A DNA stretch of 64,000 nucleotides from JBLWXV01 sp048267245 (GTDB taxonomy: Bacteria > Bdellovibrionota > Bacteriovoracia > Bacteriovoracales > Bacteriovoracaceae), in the NCBI GenBank assembly GCA_048267245.1, contig JBLWXV010000001.1, positions 682,001 to 746,000 on the forward strand. Direction: 5' to 3'. This document shows positions 16,193 through 23,349 of the stretch, one piece after another; within the stretch, counting starts at the first letter, position 1, and each line of letters begins with the position of its first letter. Both the position numbers and the translations under genes were made by a program. A model generated the notes under the pieces. The model had not been told where the DNA came from and did not search any database. It worked only from the letters and a program-made list of their open reading frames with translations.

Positions 16193-17239
16193 CTAGTAAT
16201 TACCTTGAATGCCAATAAAGAACGTTAAACTAGCGCCTAGCGGGTAGGTAATTTCGTCCTGCGCGCCCTGCCACCACTCGGGAATCTGAACCTCTGAGTT
16301 GCTCTTAAGCGAGAAGGGCAGGTTGAAAAGGGCATCGGCGCCGAGAACAAAGTCGACATCTTTAAAAGCGCTCTTTACCTGAAAAGTTGTCGTGACCTTG
16401 GGAGTGAGGCTAAGTCCAGAGAACATTCTCTCTTCGCTTCCATCCCCATCTCCTTGGGAGACAAAGTAGCGGTGATAGTTTGCATTAAAGCCGCCGCCGA
16501 TAGTGAGGGCGTATTTGTCAGTGCGATAGGGATCATAAGAGAGATAGGGGCCGATGCCCATTTGTAGCGAGCTCTCTTTTGAGAAGCGACCGGCTTCCAT
16601 TTGAACTTCGTTGTCGGAACCAAGTAGTGAGAAATTGGCCCCGAAGTAGAGTCTGTTGGTGTTATCAAATGATGCTTTTCCCAGGTAGTAGATATTAAAT
16701 CCCTTAAGCGATGAGCTCGTCTCTTTCACGACTCGGTCGGGGTAGGGATAGAGGATATGTCTTGAGGGTCCGAGGTTGGCCGTAAGTAAGGCGCGTCTCT
16801 TTTCTAAGTCGTAGAGCGGGTATCCCGTTGGAAGTGGCTCAGCGATGCGATAATCCTTGTGGTCTGGATTATAGCGCGGCATGGGATCACTAAATTCGCG
16901 GGGGTCTTTATAAACTGGCTTCACATATTTTTTTAAAATATAACCAGACTGTCCACTGGCAGTTTTAACCTCATAGAAACCGCGTGAAGTATCTTCATCA
17001 GCGAGATAAAGAAGCCTTCGGCCCTGCTGATCTTTTGTATTTTCAAAAACAGTTGTTCCAAAGTGGCGATCGTGAATAACGAGGTCTTCGCCTTTTCTTA
17101 TGGTTTGGATTACCGGCGTTTCAGAAGATTCCGCTAGGTGAATAGGGGCTTCGTGAACGACTACAATGCCATTCATCGCCCAGGCCCTAGAGGCGCCAAG
17201 CAGTACTAGCAGAGAGAGAAATCTCAAATGTCTCTTCAT
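16193..17239 (-). CDS. SH3-like domain plus predicted outer-membrane barrel protein
   Basis: A 348-residue exported protein with signal peptide MKRHLRFLSLLVLLGASRAWA. Residues up to about 90 look like a bacterial SH3 domain (HLAESSETPVIQTIRKGEDLVIHD ... SGYILKKYVKPVY). The rest has alternating strands with many aromatic ends and finishes FIGIQGNY, typical of outer-membrane proteins. ATG 17239 overlaps the stop of the upstream gene as ATGA, so an ATG three codons earlier is rejected. It forms an operon with the related-looking 17236-18249 product and the Nudix gene. Confidence 0.7.
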   Translation of the reverse strand: MKRHLRFLSLLVLLGASRAWAMNGIVVVHEAPIHLAESSETPVIQTIRKGEDLVIHDRHFGTTVFENTKDQQGRRLLYLADEDTSRGFYEVKTASGQSGYILKKYVKPVYKDPREFSDPMPRYNPDHKDYRIAEPLPTGYPLYDLEKRRALLTANLGPSRHILYPYPDRVVKETSSSLKGFNIYYLGKASFDNTNRLYFGANFSLLGSDNEVQMEAGRFSKESSLQMGIGPYLSYDPYRTDKYALTIGGGFNANYHRYFVSQGDGDGSEERMFSGLSLTPKVTTTFQVKSAFKDVDFVLGADALFNLPFSLKSNSEVQIPEWWQGAQDEITYPLGASLTFFIGIQGNY

Positions 17240-18249
17240 AGATTCCATCCAAATTGATAGTTGAGACCAAAGAACCCAGATTGATTAGAGCCAGTTTCAG
17301 AAGAGTAGTAGAGTACGTCTTCTGGCCCATCTTTGGCGGCGAGTTCTTGGCGTTGATAACCAGCAAAGAGGGCGAAGGTTCCATATTTCGTAGGCAGCCC
17401 CATCTCGGCCCTGAGTTCAAAAGTAGTTGATGAGAGATCAATCGTAGAGCCTTGATTCAATGTCGCACTGGCAGAAAGCGAGCGCTCGACTGAGAGTTCG
17501 GCACTCCATTCAAAAGTGTCACCTCTACCAAGAGGCAGGCGCATGGCAGGCCCGATAGAGACCATCTGCCACTCGACAGGAAGTCCATCTTGCTGACTAT
17601 TCCACGAACCATTTTCTAGAGAAACACCTAGCCCAAAGTGCACAGGCAGTTCCAAGGCAAAGAAAGTTTTAAGCGAGCTTCGAGAGGCCTTCGCGCCGGC
17701 GCTTTCCCCGCCAAAGAGGTTGGCAAAAAAAGCTGCGTCCCCGGTGTGCGTGCCGTAGCTTAGAATGGTTTTGAGAGAGAGTGACTTATCAACGGCGGCA
17801 AAGAGTGGTTTATTTTCGTAGCTCTCGCCCGGGTCAATCTGAGGAGTCATATCGACGATGCGCTCGATATCGACAATTTTTTCGCTGCGAACGCGAAAGA
17901 GGGGCTTGCCCTCCTTGCCTAGAATTGAGCAGTAAATACTACTGGTGTAGGGCATTTTCACCCAAGCGGTAATATCTCGTGGGGCCAAGAATTTGTGATC
18001 ACCCTCCATGCTCTCAATCACAGTTCCCTTTTGGATAACCACGCGAAAGGGAGCAGGAGACCAAGGGGTTTCGCGGTACCAGCGGAGTTTATTTTGTCTG
18101 AGAATTTTCTTCTCTGGCTTAAACTCATTGGTCACGCGGTCGATAGTTCCAAACTCGATTGCCTCTAGATCGGCTTTCAGTTCAGCGTCCATCTCTTGGG
18201 CAGAGGTGATAAAACTAAAGAGCAGCCCGAGGAGAATTACTTTGCGCAT
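17236..18249 (-). CDS. Predicted outer-membrane barrel protein with SH3-like N-terminus
   Basis: A 337-residue exported protein with signal peptide MRKVILLGLLFSFITSA. The N-terminal part has VVIQKGTVIESMEGDHKFLAPRDITAWVKMPYTSSIYCSIL, an SH3-like string of short strands. The C-terminal 200 residues have porin-like strands (VHFGLGVSLENGSW, WQMVSIGPAMRLPLG, FGLNYQFGWNL). Its layout matches the next gene, so the two may be divergent duplicates. AAGGAG precedes the ATG. It overlaps the Nudix stop by 13 bases and the next gene by ATGA. Confidence 0.7.
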   Translation of the reverse strand: MRKVILLGLLFSFITSAQEMDAELKADLEAIEFGTIDRVTNEFKPEKKILRQNKLRWYRETPWSPAPFRVVIQKGTVIESMEGDHKFLAPRDITAWVKMPYTSSIYCSILGKEGKPLFRVRSEKIVDIERIVDMTPQIDPGESYENKPLFAAVDKSLSLKTILSYGTHTGDAAFFANLFGGESAGAKASRSSLKTFFALELPVHFGLGVSLENGSWNSQQDGLPVEWQMVSIGPAMRLPLGRGDTFEWSAELSVERSLSASATLNQGSTIDLSSTTFELRAEMGLPTKYGTFALFAGYQRQELAAKDGPEDVLYYSSETGSNQSGFFGLNYQFGWNL

Positions 18250-18656
18250 AACTGCTCCTTAGCGTGTGTGGCGGCCCTAAAGTGAAAGTCGTAACCGTAG
18301 TGAGACTCTTTTAAATCTTCAAAGCGAACCCACTGATAGGCTTGATGTTCTTTTGGACAGAGTTTGATCTCGGCCGGACGCTCGTGGAGAATGGCCATGA
18401 AAACTTCCTCGCGCACATGGCGATCAAAGCGATCCCAAAAAGTTTGCGTGAAGGTGAGGGGAATAACTGGAGTGTTTAGACCTGTTTCTTCAAAGAGTTC
18501 GCGTCTGGCGCCTTCAGCGAAGTCTTCGCCTTCATCAACGGTGCCCGTGACATTTTGCCAGTGCTCGCCGCGCTCTGGTTTAGTGAGTAGCAGGAGAACG
18601 TAGAGTTCATCCTCTTCTTTTAATAGGGTGACGACCTGGGCCTTCCGATGGTGCAC
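18237..18656 (-). CDS. Nudix hydrolase
   Basis: A 139-residue enzyme with a perfect Nudix box GTVDEGED-x6-RRELFEETGL (G-x5-E-x7-REL-x2-EE-x-G), hydrolysing nucleoside diphosphates linked to another group. Early residues (AQVVTLLKEEDELYVLLLL) and HWQNVTGTVDEGED resemble dihydroneopterin-triphosphate or (d)NTP-cleaning Nudix proteins; the substrate cannot be fixed. AGGAG touches a TTG at 18662 but is six bases from GTG 18656, so GTG is chosen. It leads the operon with two barrel-like proteins. Confidence 0.92.
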   Translation of the reverse strand: MHHRKAQVVTLLKEEDELYVLLLLTKPERGEHWQNVTGTVDEGEDFAEGARRELFEETGLNTPVIPLTFTQTFWDRFDRHVREEVFMAILHERPAEIKLCPKEHQAYQWVRFEDLKESHYGYDFHFRAATHAKEQLCAK

Positions 18657-18690
18657 GCTCAACTCCTGAATCCTGGAATTCTAGACCTTT

Positions 18691-18696
18691 ATTATA
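18691..18696 (-). promoter_or_regulatory. Consensus -10 (TATAAT) upstream of the Nudix operon
   Basis: TATAAT on the minus strand, 34 bases before the GTG start. No -35 matching TTGACA sits at 16-18 bases, so the promoter call is tentative. The rest of the 235-base gap to the M50 gene shows no gene. It has a GT-rich patch near 18767-18782 and no clear promoter for the plus strand. Confidence 0.4.
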
Positions 18697-18891
18697 GCGC
18701 GCCCCGTATTTTGCGCCGACCCGGCAGAAGTGGGGCATAAAAGTCTGACAAACGCCGTCATGTAACGCTGTGTCGTGTGTGTGAAATATGTAAGTGCACG
18801 ATTTTTTTGAGTTTAAGGTGGCCAATTCAGGCCCCGAAGCCCCCAGAGTTCATAGACTGTGAGTGTTTGGAATGGTATGAATTTGTGAACT

Positions 18892-19557
18892 ATGGAAAAT
18901 ATTATTTCGAACATTGCCCTCGCCCTTCCGGGCTTCCTCTTGGCCGTTGTCTGCCACGAGGCTGCGCACGCGTGGATGGCACTGAAATTTGGTGATGACA
19001 CTGGGCAAAGACTCGGGCGACTCTCGCTCAATCCTGTGGTTCATGCAGACCCAATCGGAACGATTCTTCTTCCGTTGGTCCTTCTCTTGATGGGCGGCAC
19101 TCCATTTGGCTACGCCAAGCCCGTTCCAGTGCAGCCGAGTCGATTTAAGAATATTAAAAAGGGAATTTGGTGGGTGAGCTTTGCTGGCCCGCTTGCCAAT
19201 ATTAGTCTTGCGATCCTGTCAGGAATGATTTTTGCTCTGATGCTACTTTTTGTCCCCGAGAGTTTTAGCCTGCGCTCCCCACTCTTAGATATGCTCAACT
19301 ACGCCATGATGATTAATGTCGTGTTAGCGATTTTTAATCTCCTGCCGCTACCTTCACTAGACGGTGGGCAAATGCTTTCAACTTACTTGAGCTATGAAGG
19401 GGCGAGAAAGTTTGCGGCCCTCGCTCCCTATACATTCATTATTTTACTCGTGATTTTCTATAGTGGAATCTTCAATAAGATTGCGAGTCCTTTCTACTCA
19501 CTAGCAATGGTGATGAGAAATCTCTTTATCATGCTCTTTTCTGGCACGCTTTTTTAA
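18892..19557 (+). CDS. M50-family (site-2-protease-like) membrane metalloprotease
   Basis: A 221-residue integral membrane zinc protease. The metal site is HEAAH at residues 22-26 in the first helix, with the third ligand in LPLPSLDGGQ (D157). Also present are the typical AKPVPVQPSRFKN and WVSFAGPLANI. This is the short rhomboid-neighbour type found upstream of scpA in many bacteria. It cuts substrates inside the membrane; the substrate is unknown. There is no clear Shine-Dalgarno before ATG 18892. scpA follows after 18 bases, so an operon with scpA, scpB and rluB is likely. Confidence 0.93.
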   Translation: MENIISNIALALPGFLLAVVCHEAAHAWMALKFGDDTGQRLGRLSLNPVVHADPIGTILLPLVLLLMGGTPFGYAKPVPVQPSRFKNIKKGIWWVSFAGPLANISLAILSGMIFALMLLFVPESFSLRSPLLDMLNYAMMINVVLAIFNLLPLPSLDGGQMLSTYLSYEGARKFAALAPYTFIILLVIFYSGIFNKIASPFYSLAMVMRNLFIMLFSGTLF

Positions 19558-19575
19558 AAACAGGATGAAATTGAA

Positions 19576-20589
19576 ATGCTAGATACCTCAATTAAAGTAC
19601 AAACAGATCAATTCGATGGCCCGCTTGGCCTTCTTTTGATTCTTGTTGAAAAAGAAGAGATGAATATTCGCGAGCTCGACCTGACCAAGATCACAGGTCA
19701 GTACCTCGCGTATCTCTCGCAAATGCGCGATCTCAACTTTGATGTGGCCGGAGAGTATCTCTACATGGCCGCGGCTCTTTTGCTTTTAAAATCAAAAAAC
19801 TGTATTAGCGAAGATGAAAGCCGCGAGCTAGCTGGTCGCCTTGATGCCAGTGATGAGCTTGGCAGTATCACTAGTACCGCTGAACTTATTCGCCGCCTCG
19901 AGGAACTCAAGCACTTTCAAAAAATGGGACAGAAGTTGTGGGACCTTCCTAAGAAGGGTCACGACATCTTTACTCACCCAAAAATTAATAGAAAAGAAAT
20001 CGTGAATTCTATTCTCGTTCCCATGGAACTAGAAAAACTCACCGAAGCGATGATGGACTTCATCGTGAAGCAACGTCGCAAGTACACTGTTGTACGCCGC
20101 GATCGTCTCTCCATTAAAGAAAAGCTCGTCTTTCTTAAAAACCACCTCCAGCAAGGTTCACAGACAACTCTTGAGAGCTTGATTGAACTTGGTGGTGGGC
20201 ACGATATTGATAACACGGTTATTACCTTTATCTCGCTTCTCGAGCTCGCTCGCCTAAAGCGCCTCAATATTTTCCAAAATGAAGACCTCGGCGCTGTCTA
20301 TGTTGAACTCACAACATCGCTTGAAGACTTCGACGTTGAATCGGCCAATGGTTTTGATGATGAAAACCCTGAGGCGGAAAACGACGCCGAAATTGCAGCG
20401 CTCATTGAAGGCGAGGGCACTATGGTTGAAGAGGCATTTGAACTTGAAGCCGATGAAGCGCCAATGACCGATCTTGATAACGACGGGATCGACGACGAAG
20501 AAGAAAAACTTGCGGAGGAAGACCAGACTCCGCCAGAGCTTTTAGAACTAGCAAAACAGGAACTTGGATCTGATACTCTGATTCACTAG
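19576..20589 (+). CDS. scpA: Segregation and condensation protein A with acidic tail
   Basis: The kleisin of the SMC-ScpAB condensin. The start VQTDQFDGPLGLLLILVEKEEMNI is the SMC-neck-binding region, the helix AGEYLYMAAALLLLKSK follows, and the C-terminal winged helix is about 175-245. Residues 250-337 form an acidic extension not needed for the family. It carries D299-x-D301-x-D303-G-I-D-D, a calcium-loop-like pattern as in thrombospondin type 3 repeats. AGGATG precedes the ATG. It lies between the M50 protease gene and scpB. Assignment is secure; the tail's role is unknown. Confidence 0.95.
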   Translation: MLDTSIKVQTDQFDGPLGLLLILVEKEEMNIRELDLTKITGQYLAYLSQMRDLNFDVAGEYLYMAAALLLLKSKNCISEDESRELAGRLDASDELGSITSTAELIRRLEELKHFQKMGQKLWDLPKKGHDIFTHPKINRKEIVNSILVPMELEKLTEAMMDFIVKQRRKYTVVRRDRLSIKEKLVFLKNHLQQGSQTTLESLIELGGGHDIDNTVITFISLLELARLKRLNIFQNEDLGAVYVELTTSLEDFDVESANGFDDENPEAENDAEIAALIEGEGTMVEEAFELEADEAPMTDLDNDGIDDEEEKLAEEDQTPPELLELAKQELGSDTLIH

Positions 20590-20612
20590 AAGAGACCACG
20601 TAGAGGATAAGC

Positions 20613-22235
20613 ATGGATCAAGAAACACAGAACACACACGAAGATACCGGGACTACACCACCAGTACCTCATATGGAAGAAGTTGAGGAAATGGTTGAGA
20701 TGGAACTGGCCCCTCTCTATCCGGCCGGCGAAGACGCTCTCTATCCAGATGAGCCCTCGGCCGAATTTGAACTTGAGCTCGCTCACTTTGATCCAGAAAA
20801 GCAAGAGGATCAGATTTGGAAAGCGAGAACCGGTCTCAACGAAGACACGCTCTGTGGCGCGGTGGAAACGATCGTTTTCATGAGCGACCGTCCAGTAGCA
20901 CTTCAAAAAATTAAGAATATGATTGATGAGGATCTGCCTCTTCGCGTTCTTCACACGGCGGTGGCCCGCCTTCAAGAAGAGTACGAGAAAAAGCATCACG
21001 GACTTCGCTTGGCAGAAGTTGCTGAGGGTTATCAGTTTAGAACGAAAGCCACCTACGCCAAGTACGTTCAAGACCTCTTTAAGGTCAATAAACTTGAACT
21101 CTCTCCTACAGCACTCGAAGTTCTCGCGATCATTGCCTATAAGCAACCAGTGGCAAAAACTGAAGTAGAAAAAATTCGCGGTGTTGATTCTTCACACATT
21201 GTTCGCGCCCTTATGGATAAGCGCTTAGTGAAAGTGGCCGGTCGCTCTGAAGATGTGGGTCGCCCAGTTCTCTACGCTACAACGGCAGAATTTCTTGAAG
21301 TCTTTAACCTTCCGGATCTTCAAGCTCTTCCACCTGAGCACGAGCTTGAGACAATGGTTGAAGACGGCATTGGTAAAATCGAAGACATTAAAGGAATCGT
21401 CTCTCTTGGTGATAAAGAGCGCTTTGTCTTTGATGAAATTGATGAACTCGATCAGCTCGCTGAGACAATTAAATCAATCAACCCTGAGACAGACTTTACT
21501 CTCTCTCTAAAAGTTGAAGATAAGAAGCGCACAAGTACTGAGGGCGAAGTCGTGAAAACGGCCTTCGATCTTCTTGAAGAATTCGTTAATAACAAGCAAG
21601 TGAGCACAGAGAACTTCGCCGCTAGTGCAAGTGAAATGATCTCTGCGTTTATTGATCCAACGGTGATCTCTGATCTTGAAGCGGGCCCATTTAATGTGCC
21701 TGGTGAAGATGATGAAGACTTTCAAATGATTGATCTCGACACTGGTGAGGCCATTGAATTTGACGAGGATCTACTTGAAGAAGAGCTTGAAGCTGGTGAA
21801 CTTGACGTAGTTGTCGACCTAGAAGATGACCTTGAAGATCTCGATGGCGACCTAATGGAGCTCGCTTCCCATGAGGAAGACGCCCTCGTCGATGAAGAGG
21901 CAACTCCTGATTCAAATGATTTTAGAGATGAATATGACGTTGAGAGCGAAGAAGTAATTTCCCTTCTTGGCGACACAGACGAAGAAGCTGAGAATCTCTC
22001 GCGCGCGCTCGATGAAGCCTTTGAGCGCCTCACTGGTGAAAAACTTCTTGATGAAGAGGGCAATGCCCCATTGAGTGCAAATGAAGAGGATCTCGAAGAG
22101 CTTGAAAAGCGCCTAAGCGATATGGGTGATGAAGCCGCCCGCGCGGGTGAAGACCTTGACCTCGATCTCTCGTGGCTTAAGTCTAGCAATAACGAAGACT
22201 TAAGTGATGAGGGAGATTTTACAGAAGATAATTGA
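20613..22235 (+). CDS. scpB: Segregation and condensation protein B with very long acidic C-terminal tail
   Basis: A 540-residue protein, against about 200 for usual ScpB. The paired winged-helix core lies at about 75-235: CGAVETIVFMSDRPV, AEGYQFRTKATYAKYVQ, LSPTALEVLAIIAYKQPVAKTEVEKIRGVDSSHIVRALMDKRLVKVAGR, VGRPVLYATT. A short acidic N-terminal extension precedes it. The last 290 residues are dominated by Asp and Glu with no known domain. It binds ScpA in the SMC complex. The gene follows scpA by 23 bases and is followed by a hairpin before rluB. The strong Glu/Asp codon bias makes a false antisense open frame here. Confidence 0.94.
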   Translation: MDQETQNTHEDTGTTPPVPHMEEVEEMVEMELAPLYPAGEDALYPDEPSAEFELELAHFDPEKQEDQIWKARTGLNEDTLCGAVETIVFMSDRPVALQKIKNMIDEDLPLRVLHTAVARLQEEYEKKHHGLRLAEVAEGYQFRTKATYAKYVQDLFKVNKLELSPTALEVLAIIAYKQPVAKTEVEKIRGVDSSHIVRALMDKRLVKVAGRSEDVGRPVLYATTAEFLEVFNLPDLQALPPEHELETMVEDGIGKIEDIKGIVSLGDKERFVFDEIDELDQLAETIKSINPETDFTLSLKVEDKKRTSTEGEVVKTAFDLLEEFVNNKQVSTENFAASASEMISAFIDPTVISDLEAGPFNVPGEDDEDFQMIDLDTGEAIEFDEDLLEEELEAGELDVVVDLEDDLEDLDGDLMELASHEEDALVDEEATPDSNDFRDEYDVESEEVISLLGDTDEEAENLSRALDEAFERLTGEKLLDEEGNAPLSANEEDLEELEKRLSDMGDEAARAGEDLDLDLSWLKSSNNEDLSDEGDFTEDN

Positions 22236-22266
22236 CGGGCTTGTACCCGAAAGGGTACAAAGCGTC
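22234..22266 (+). repeat. GAAA-tetraloop hairpin between scpB and rluB
   Basis: TTGTACCC (22241-22248), loop GAAA, GGGTACAA (22253-22260) form a perfect 8-bp stem capped by a GNRA tetraloop. GACG/CGTC outside extends it past an internal loop. It starts at the scpB stop codon. No T-run follows, so it is not an intrinsic terminator. It could be an mRNA stabiliser, a processing site or a protein-binding element in the operon transcript. Confidence 0.6.
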
Positions 22267-22308
22267 ATCTTTAAACACTAACGGCCGTGAGGCAGATAGG
22301 AGCATCGT

Positions 22309-23349
22309 ATGAGTGAACATAATCTTGTTCGTCTTCAAAAGTATATTGCAGATTGTGGAGTAACTTCGCGCCGTAAGGCCGAGGAGATGATCGTTCAAGG
22401 TCGCGTGACGATCAACGGCGAGCTCGTCTCTGAGCTTGGAACTAAAGTTAATCCTAAGAGTGATACAGTGATGGTCGACGGAGCACTAGTTGATCCGGCC
22501 TCTGTTGAAAAAATCTATATGCTTCTTCATAAGCCACGTGGCTATATGACTACGCTCTTTGATCCTGAAGGTCGCGAGACGGTGATGGATCTTTGCCGCG
22601 AAGTCAGTGAGCGTATCTATCCAGTGGGTCGCCTCGACTACTTGTCTGAAGGTCTTCTTCTTATGACTAATGACGGTGAGATGGCCAACATGGTTATGCA
22701 CCCAAGCCACTCACTCACAAAGGTCTACGAAGTAAAAATCTTTGGCTCTGTGACTGAGACTATTCTTGAGAAGTTGCGCCAGGGATTTAATGACCCAGAA
22801 GTGGGGATGCTCAGACCGCGCAGTGTGCGCGTGATTAAGCAGCTTCCAACAAAGACTTGGGTCGAGTTCCGTCTTACAGATGGAAAGAACCGCGAGATTC
22901 GTCGCCTTTGCGACGCCGTTGGGATCACAATTGATAAGCTCAAGAGAATTGCCATCGAAGGTCTGACAATTGATGGGATCGCACCTGGAAAATTCCGCTA
23001 CATCACTAAGCGCTATCTTCTTGAGGCCCTAGGTGTTGATGAAAACGGCAAGAGACTTAAAGATGCTCCTCGCTATGTGAGCTCTAAGAAAACTGTGTGG
23101 GTTGACCGCAAGGGCGCTCAGCCTGGTACTGCCTCTGATGATCGCGCCTTTGCGAAGTTTAAGAAGGAAACTTACTATACTTCACTAAAGGAAATTGCAG
23201 AGACGAAGGCCAAGAAGCGCGAAGAAGCTATTGCGAGAGGCTTTGAAGAAAAAGAAGCTGCTCACCAAAAGCGCAAGGAAAAGAAGGTTGCTCGCGAGCA
23301 GCGTAAGAATTTCCAAAAGAAAGGAACTCACGCTCAATTTGCTAAATAA
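22309..23349 (+). CDS. rluB: 23S rRNA pseudouridine synthase, RluB/RsuA family
   Basis: A 346-residue enzyme. The N-terminal S4 RNA-binding domain (VRLQKYIADCGVTSRRKAEEMIVQGRVTING) is followed by the catalytic domain with PVGRLDYLSEGLLLMTNDGE, whose Asp is the nucleophile. It isomerises a uridine of the large-subunit rRNA. The last 80 residues are a Lys/Arg/Glu-rich tail, likely disordered and RNA-binding. AGGAG lies upstream of the ATG. The gene follows scpB in the common scpAB-rluB order. Its 3' end overlaps the convergent large-protein gene by 16 bases. Confidence 0.94.
   Translation: MSEHNLVRLQKYIADCGVTSRRKAEEMIVQGRVTINGELVSELGTKVNPKSDTVMVDGALVDPASVEKIYMLLHKPRGYMTTLFDPEGRETVMDLCREVSERIYPVGRLDYLSEGLLLMTNDGEMANMVMHPSHSLTKVYEVKIFGSVTETILEKLRQGFNDPEVGMLRPRSVRVIKQLPTKTWVEFRLTDGKNREIRRLCDAVGITIDKLKRIAIEGLTIDGIAPGKFRYITKRYLLEALGVDENGKRLKDAPRYVSSKKTVWVDRKGAQPGTASDDRAFAKFKKETYYTSLKEIAETKAKKREEAIARGFEEKEAAHQKRKEKKVAREQRKNFQKKGTHAQFAK

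Noticed and set aside
21722..22189. Ser/Arg-rich minus-strand open frame
   Set aside because: It is the antisense of the acidic scpB tail; GAN codons read backward give Ser/Arg. No own signals.
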